28,743 nt of DNA from positions 1 to 28,743 of the forward strand of contig CAYSBC010000023.1 in NCBI GenBank assembly GCA_964429195.1, in the 5' to 3' direction. Every line of letters begins with the position of its first letter. The first letter of the stretch is position 1. Of the stretch, positions 25,460 to 28,743 are shown in pieces. The DNA is from JBBAFM01 sp041655415 (GTDB taxonomy: Bacteria; Bacillota; Clostridia; Peptostreptococcales; JAAYPU01). A program made the position numbers and the translations under genes. The notes under the pieces were generated by a model, which worked only from the letters and a program-made list of their open reading frames with translations, did not search any database and was not told the origin of the DNA.

Positions 25460-26374
25460 TTAATTGAGTCCCAAAAGATGAAGTATGAGGGACATTCTCA
25501 TATACATGCCTGCTCTTGCCTGTTTAAAATAATAAGCTCTCGGATCATCATCTACACTTTCATGTATTTCATCAACCCTTGGCAAAGGATGCAATATCAT
25601 GGCATCTTCTTTAGCATTTTCCATCTTTTCTTTTGTTAAAATGTAATAACCTTTTATGCGCTCATATTCATCTAAGTCTTCAAATCTTTCCTTTTGTATG
25701 CGTGTCATATATAAAATGTCCAACTCTCCCAAAACATCTTCCAAGCATTCCCTCTCCCTTAATGGAGATTTTATTTCCCTGCGTAAATCATCGGGTATTT
25801 TTAAACAGTCCGGTGATATGCATTCAAATATATTGTTTTCATATCTATCCATGGTCTTGATTAAAGAGTGTACAGTACGTCCATATTTCAAATCACCGCA
25901 AAAGCCTATCTTAAGATTGGATAGCTTTTTCTTGTATTTATATATGGTAAATATATCTGCTAATGTTTGTGTAGGATGCTGGTTTGAACCATCCCCTGCA
26001 TTAATAAAAGGCACTCTTATATGCTCACTTATCTTATGAGGAACGAAAGGCACATGATGTCTCATGACGATAATGTCTGAATAGCATGCTACTATTCTAA
26101 CAGTATCTGCAATACTTTCGCCTTTTGATTCAGAAGATGTGCTCATCTCCGGAAAACCAATCACATCTCCTCCAAGTCTTTTCATAGCAGCTTCAAAGCT
26201 GAGTCTGGTTCGGGTAGAAGGTTCATAGAACAAGGCTGCCATTATCCTTCCTTTACATTTCTCTGAATAATCCTCCGGTTTTTTTGCTATCTTTTGTGCT
26301 AATTCAATAATTGAATAGAGTTCCTCCACAGAAAAATCTGTTGAATTTAACAAATGCCTCCCTTTTAATTGCAT
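25460..26374 (-). CDS. pyrB: Aspartate carbamoyltransferase catalytic subunit
   Basis: It joins carbamoyl phosphate to aspartate. The carbamoyl-phosphate loop is FYEPSTRTRLSFEAAM. SSESKGESIADTVR holds the swinging Ser/Lys loop. INAGDGSNQHPTQTLADI and LHPLPRVDEI complete the active site. The chosen ATG at 26374 (304 residues) follows GAGGCGGG and opens MQLKGRHLLNSTDFSVEEL, the usual beginning. Twelve more residues from a TTG upstream are rejected. No pyrI regulatory subunit gene follows, so the enzyme may be an unregulated trimer and control may lie at the leader. Confidence 0.96.
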   Translation of the reverse strand: MQLKGRHLLNSTDFSVEELYSIIELAQKIAKKPEDYSEKCKGRIMAALFYEPSTRTRLSFEAAMKRLGGDVIGFPEMSTSSESKGESIADTVRIVACYSDIIVMRHHVPFVPHKISEHIRVPFINAGDGSNQHPTQTLADIFTIYKYKKKLSNLKIGFCGDLKYGRTVHSLIKTMDRYENNIFECISPDCLKIPDDLRREIKSPLRERECLEDVLGELDILYMTRIQKERFEDLDEYERIKGYYILTKEKMENAKEDAMILHPLPRVDEIHESVDDDPRAYYFKQARAGMYMRMSLILHLLGLN

Positions 26375-26412
26375 AAACCCGCCTCTCTTTCTCTTTTGAA
26401 CTAGGAACAATC

Positions 26413-26439
26413 AAAAAAGCCTTCCAAAGATGGAAGGCT
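26413..26439 (-). terminator. Leader terminator (attenuator) of the pyr operon
   Basis: AGCCTTCCA (26418-26426) and TGGAAGGCT (26431-26439) form a perfect 9-bp stem with a 4-nt loop. On the minus strand the stem runs straight into TTTTTT (26418-26413) and TGATTGTTCC. It lies inside the leader, 39 bp before pyrB. A terminator between promoter and first gene implies attenuation. It could also stop readthrough from the upstream RNase gene. Confidence 0.8.
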
Positions 26440-26532
26440 AATACCGAATACTTTTTAGCATCGAAGACGGTATAAATATAAAATACATTGCTACACCAAT
26501 TAAGCTCATTATTTTTATATCGTTTTATTTCA

Positions 26533-26556
26533 CCTTTCCAGTATCTCTGTACCGAA
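26533..26556 (-). promoter_or_regulatory. PyrR-loop-like hairpin and candidate antiterminator arm
   Basis: In the leader RNA UUCGGUA (26556-26550) pairs with UACUGGA (26543-26537) over a CAGAGA loop. This resembles the CCAGAGAGG hairpin that PyrR binds in Bacillus pyr leaders, though U-A pairs replace the C-G pairs next to the loop. The 3' arm continues as UGGAAAGG (26540-26533), which can pair with CCUUCCA (26437-26431), the 5' arm of the terminator, with one bulge. That gives the mutually exclusive structures expected of PyrR attenuation. No pyrR gene is in the window. Confidence 0.4.
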
Positions 26557-26574
26557 TTAAAAGTTCCTAGAAAT

Positions 26575-26603
26575 AAATTAACATATGGAGTAATCGATGT
26601 CAA
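26575..26603 (-). promoter_or_regulatory. Promoter of the pyr operon
   Basis: On the minus strand a perfect -35 TTGACA (26603-26598) is followed after 17 bp by TAATTT (26580-26575), a partial -10. It begins 4 bp after the stop codon of the RNase gene and gives a leader of about 195 nt before pyrB, which holds the attenuator. Confidence 0.55.
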
Positions 26604-26606
26604 TAA

Positions 26607-28265
26607 TTATCTTTCAGGTATTTCCTTGTCGGCTATAATCATACTTAAACCCATAATATTCTTCTCTAAATCAACCAATTTGTTATTGATTTCCCGATGC
26701 TCTTCATCACTAAGATAATTCCCCACCGCAAGTCTTGTTAAACATAAGACTCTTTCACCTTCGTTCCGAAGCCTATAGAGCCTATCACTTAAATCAATGA
26801 GTTCTTCCATGCTGATATGCAATTGAGGTTCCTTGTAAATCTCTTTTTCATAGTTTTTATGTATTTCATATTCTGTATTTTTATCCGCTATCACACAATT
26901 ATAATTCAATTCTTCTTTAACTCTTTGGGCAAACACTTCCTTAGAATCACCCTCACCATGCACTAAGAAGATTTCTCTTGGGGGATGTTGGAAGCTTCTT
27001 AACCATTCAATAAGCTCACGCTGATCTGCATGACCTGAAAATCCTTCAATTTCATGAATTTCAGCTTTGACTTCGATTTCTTCTCCAAAAATTTTGACAA
27101 CTTCTTGACCGTCCCTTATTCTTCTGCCCAGCGTTCCTTCGGCTTGATAGCCAACGAAGACAACACTGTTCTTTTCATCCCAAAGATTATGCTTTAAATG
27201 GTGTTTAATTCTCCCTGCATCACACATACCGCTAGCAGAAATAATAATTTTAGGTGTTTTATCCTTTGTTAATTCAATGGATTCATCGGTAGTTCTCGTA
27301 AAATAAAGGTTCTTAAAATCGAAAGGGTTGTCTCCACTCAGAATTAATTTCCTTGTTTCTTTATCAAAAACATCAGGGTTGAGTTCAAAAATTTCAGTAG
27401 CTGTGGTTGCCATAGGACTATCCACATATACTTTGATTCTATTCAATTCTTCCTCCAATTCCTTATGGTACTCATAGTAATGATTCAGCTCATAAAGTAT
27501 CTCTTGCGTTCTTCCTACAGCAAAAGAAGGAATGATTACCCTTCCACCTCTTCGCGTTGTCTCTAATATGATATTCATCAATAAATCGATTCTTTCTTCT
27601 GTTTCTTTGTGAAGCCGATCTCCATAAGTAGTCTCCATAATGACATAATCAGCCTCTTTGATCCGGGCAGGGTCTCTTAAGATAGGCTTATTATTCATAC
27701 CTAAATCGCCGGAAAAAACGACTTTAATTGTTTCCTTATTCTCCGTTATCCAAATCTCAATAATAGCTGATCCCAATATATGCCCTGCATCATTAAACCT
27801 TACCTTGAGATTGTCCGATAGTTGTATAATCTGATCGTATAAAATGGGTTTAAAATAGCGCATGGCATAGCCTCCATCCCTCTCCGTATAAAGTGGATCA
27901 ATGGGTTTCTTGCCTGCACGCATTCTTTTCCTATTCTTCCATTCCGCTTCCTTTTCATGAATATGCCCACTATCCCTTAACATAATCTCTGCTAAATCGT
28001 AGGTTGCTTTAGTACTAATAATATCTCCGCAAAAACCCTGTTTAACCAAAAGTGGGATTCTGCCACTATGATCAATATGGGCATGGCTCAAAAGTAAAAA
28101 ATCAATCTCTCTCGGATTAAAATCAAAATCCATATAATTCAAGTCCTCTATGACCCGATTCCCCTGAAATTGTCCACAATCAAGTAAAATCTTAAACTCA
28201 TCTGTTTCTATTAAATGACAAGAACCTGTTATGGTTTCTGTCCCACCTAAAAATCTGATTTTCAT
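26607..28265 (-). CDS. Metallo-beta-lactamase/beta-CASP ribonuclease
   Basis: The 552-residue protein has an MBL core with the zinc motif HAHIDHSG (61-68), a beta-CASP insert with VDSPMATTATEIF, ISASGMCDAGRI and VFVGYQAEGTLGRRI, and the RMMBL signature around FSGHADQRELIEWL and LVHGEGDSKEVF. This is the CPSF73/Ysh1-like group of zinc-dependent RNA-processing nucleases. It differs from RNase J in length and arrangement. A C-terminal extension of about 85 residues (from roughly 467; ISMEELIDLSDRLYRLRNEG, predicted helical) follows the catalytic part and may dimerise or bind RNA. GGTGGGG precedes ATG 28265. It has its own promoter and no terminator of its own before the pyr leader. The RNA substrate is unknown. 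Confidence 0.92.
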   Translation of the reverse strand: MKIRFLGGTETITGSCHLIETDEFKILLDCGQFQGNRVIEDLNYMDFDFNPREIDFLLLSHAHIDHSGRIPLLVKQGFCGDIISTKATYDLAEIMLRDSGHIHEKEAEWKNRKRMRAGKKPIDPLYTERDGGYAMRYFKPILYDQIIQLSDNLKVRFNDAGHILGSAIIEIWITENKETIKVVFSGDLGMNNKPILRDPARIKEADYVIMETTYGDRLHKETEERIDLLMNIILETTRRGGRVIIPSFAVGRTQEILYELNHYYEYHKELEEELNRIKVYVDSPMATTATEIFELNPDVFDKETRKLILSGDNPFDFKNLYFTRTTDESIELTKDKTPKIIISASGMCDAGRIKHHLKHNLWDEKNSVVFVGYQAEGTLGRRIRDGQEVVKIFGEEIEVKAEIHEIEGFSGHADQRELIEWLRSFQHPPREIFLVHGEGDSKEVFAQRVKEELNYNCVIADKNTEYEIHKNYEKEIYKEPQLHISMEELIDLSDRLYRLRNEGERVLCLTRLAVGNYLSDEEHREINNKLVDLEKNIMGLSMIIADKEIPER

Positions 28266-28292
28266 TCTTTCCCCACCTTTCCTAATGCGTTT

Positions 28293-28321
28293 ATTATAAC
28301 ATACCTTTTATGTTATGAAAA
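28293..28321 (-). promoter_or_regulatory. Promoter of the RNase gene with an inverted repeat in the spacer
   Basis: On the minus strand TATAAT (28298-28293) has a TG extension, and TTTTCA (28321-28316) stands 17 bp upstream as the -35. The 8-bp inverted repeat ATAACATA/TATGTTAT (28296-28303 and 28309-28316) occupies the spacer, so a bound protein there would block the polymerase. Confidence 0.55.
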
Positions 28322-28360
28322 TGATTAGACATCCGCTCAATATTTTAGTATCATTAATAG

Positions 28361-28396
28361 TAATTAAAAAAATAAATAAAGGATACATACGTATCC
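28361..28396 (-). terminator. Terminator after the cysteine-rich peptide gene
   Basis: GGATAC (28381-28386) pairs with GTATCC (28391-28396) around a 4-nt loop, and the minus strand then runs TTTATTTATTTTTTT. It lies 33 bp after the stop of the 38-residue gene. Confidence 0.65.
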
Positions 28397-28428
28397 CTTA
28401 TTGTTTATTCCGTATTAGGTATTCTATA

Positions 28429-28545
28429 TTAGCAACAGCCACCACGGCCAAATGAACAATTACAGAATAACACTACAAGTAACAAAAAGAAAAATAGTAA
28501 GCTGTCATCTATTCCACCGACACCACCATCAAAACAATTAGCCAT
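28429..28545 (-). CDS. 38-residue YjcZ-like cysteine- and glycine-rich membrane peptide
   Basis: ATG at 28545 follows a near-perfect AAGGAGGG (28559-28552). The peptide begins MANCFDGGVGGIDDS, continues with one hydrophobic helix (LLFFFLLLVVLFC) and ends NCSFGRGGCC. It has five cysteines, two of them at the very end. Size and pattern (Gly-rich head, single helix, short Cys/Gly tail) resemble the small YjcZ/YtrH-neighbourhood sporulation peptides of Firmicutes that associate with the spore envelope. The upstream sequence has a sporulation-type promoter. It is too short for firm family assignment, but the strong ribosome site, own promoter and own terminator make it a real gene. Confidence 0.75.
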   Translation of the reverse strand: MANCFDGGVGGIDDSLLFFFLLLVVLFCNCSFGRGGCC

Positions 28546-28571
28546 TTACATACCCTCCTTGTAAACTTATT

Positions 28572-28600
28572 ATTATATGTTTCATACTTCTATGGTATGA
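28572..28600 (-). promoter_or_regulatory. Sigma-E/sigma-K-like promoter of the small peptide gene
   Basis: On the minus strand CATATAAT (28579-28572) differs from the sigma-E -10 (CATACAnT) by one base, and TCATACC (28600-28594) stands 14 bp upstream, a partial -35. The longer CATATAATA also fits the sigma-K -10 CATAnnnTA. The inverted repeat TTCATAC/GTATGAA (28581-28587 and 28595-28601) overlaps the -35. Confidence 0.4.
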
Positions 28601-28617
28601 ATGAGAGTCCATATATG

Positions 28618-28626
28618 TGATATAAA
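28618..28626 (+). promoter_or_regulatory. Possible extended -10 promoter of the CoA ligase gene
   Basis: TGATATAAA gives a TG-extended -10 (TATAAA, 28621-28626) 28 bases before the ATG at 28654. No -35 is seen at the right distance. Confidence 0.3.
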
Positions 28627-28653
28627 TTTTTGAATAGAAAGGATTTAATAAAA

Positions 28654-28743
28654 ATGATTTGGAATGAATACTATGAAACAATGAATAGAGAGCAAATGCG
28701 TCTTATTCAAAGCCAAAGATTGGTCGAAACAGTCGATCGGGTT
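28654..28743 (+). CDS. Phenylacetate-CoA ligase, N-terminal 30 codons
   Basis: The gene runs off the right edge. ATG at 28654 follows AAAGGA (28638-28643). The 30 visible residues (IWNEYYETMNREQMRLIQSQ onward) match the conserved opening of the PaaK/adenylate-forming phenylacetate-CoA ligase family. Anaerobes use such ligases for aryl acids and indoleacetate from amino acid fermentation. The call rests on the N-terminus only. Confidence 0.65.
   Translation, partial: MIWNEYYETMNREQMRLIQSQRLVETVDRV

Noticed and set aside
26440..26600. T-box riboswitch in the pyr leader
   Set aside because: No T-box (AGGGTGGNACCGCG-like) sequence is present, and the downstream genes are not amino acid genes.
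26304..26603. 99-codon leader ORF over the pyrB start
   Set aside because: Its TTG start is the -35 box itself, and it runs through the attenuator hairpin and into pyrB out of frame.
1..28743. tRNA, rRNA, CRISPR arrays or insertion sequences
   Set aside because: No cloverleaf, rRNA segment, regularly spaced repeat or intact transposase was seen on either strand by reading; a tRNA or covariance-model scan was not possible here.

Overview
The window looks like chromosomal DNA of a low-GC, endospore-forming anaerobic member of the Clostridia. The evidence is AT-rich codon use, a complete GerA-type spore germinant receptor operon, a small YjcZ-like sporulation-type protein, a giant oxygen-sensitive acyl-CoA dehydratase activase, and a class 1B (PyrD/PyrK) dihydroorotate dehydrogenase. 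An amino-acid fermenter of the Alkaliphilus/Natronincola type would fit, but the genus is a guess.

Layout. Positions 1-1890 are a worn accessory strip next to the 3' end of rlmD. It holds a headless ORF fragment, two strong hairpins, a frameshifted gene remnant, a YhcG-type (DUF1016) PD-(D/E)XK nuclease and an unrecognised 87-codon ORF. Positions 1908-10392 carry minus-strand genes: rlmD, a lytic transglycosylase with copper-amine-oxidase-like domains, alanine racemase and a 1436-residue activase fusion. Positions 10595-11369 hold a 53-residue plus-strand protein and a small minus-strand membrane protein that converge on one terminator. Positions 11518-16968 are a plus-strand operon: vanW-like gene, gerA, gerC, a two-helix D-type subunit and gerB, behind a sigma-G-like promoter. 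Positions 16976-26603 are a minus-strand pyrimidine operon, transcribed pyrB-pyrF-pyrK-pyrD-carA-carB-pyrE and then a sensorless sigma-54 activator. Its leader has a good terminator and a PyrR-loop-like hairpin. Positions 26607-28743 hold a beta-CASP metallo-beta-lactamase RNase, a 38-residue cysteine-rich peptide and the first 30 codons of a probable phenylacetate-CoA ligase.

How the genes work together. The pyr operon encodes de novo UMP synthesis except dihydroorotase (pyrC). CarAB makes carbamoyl phosphate, PyrB condenses it with aspartate, PyrD/PyrK oxidise dihydroorotate, and PyrE/PyrF finish UMP. The most striking observation is in carA. The protein is full length and in its proper operon, but all three glutaminase catalytic residues are replaced (Cys to Gly245, His to Gln327, Glu to Gly329), and several glutamine-binding residues are changed too. 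The carbamoyl phosphate synthetase is therefore predicted to use free ammonia. That would suit an ammonia-rich fermentative life and parallels the independent loss of this cysteine in mammalian CPS I.

Secondary points of interest are the sensorless sigma-54 activator at the end of the pyr operon, a possible PyrR-type attenuator without pyrR in view, and the vanW-like gene at the head of a germinant receptor operon.
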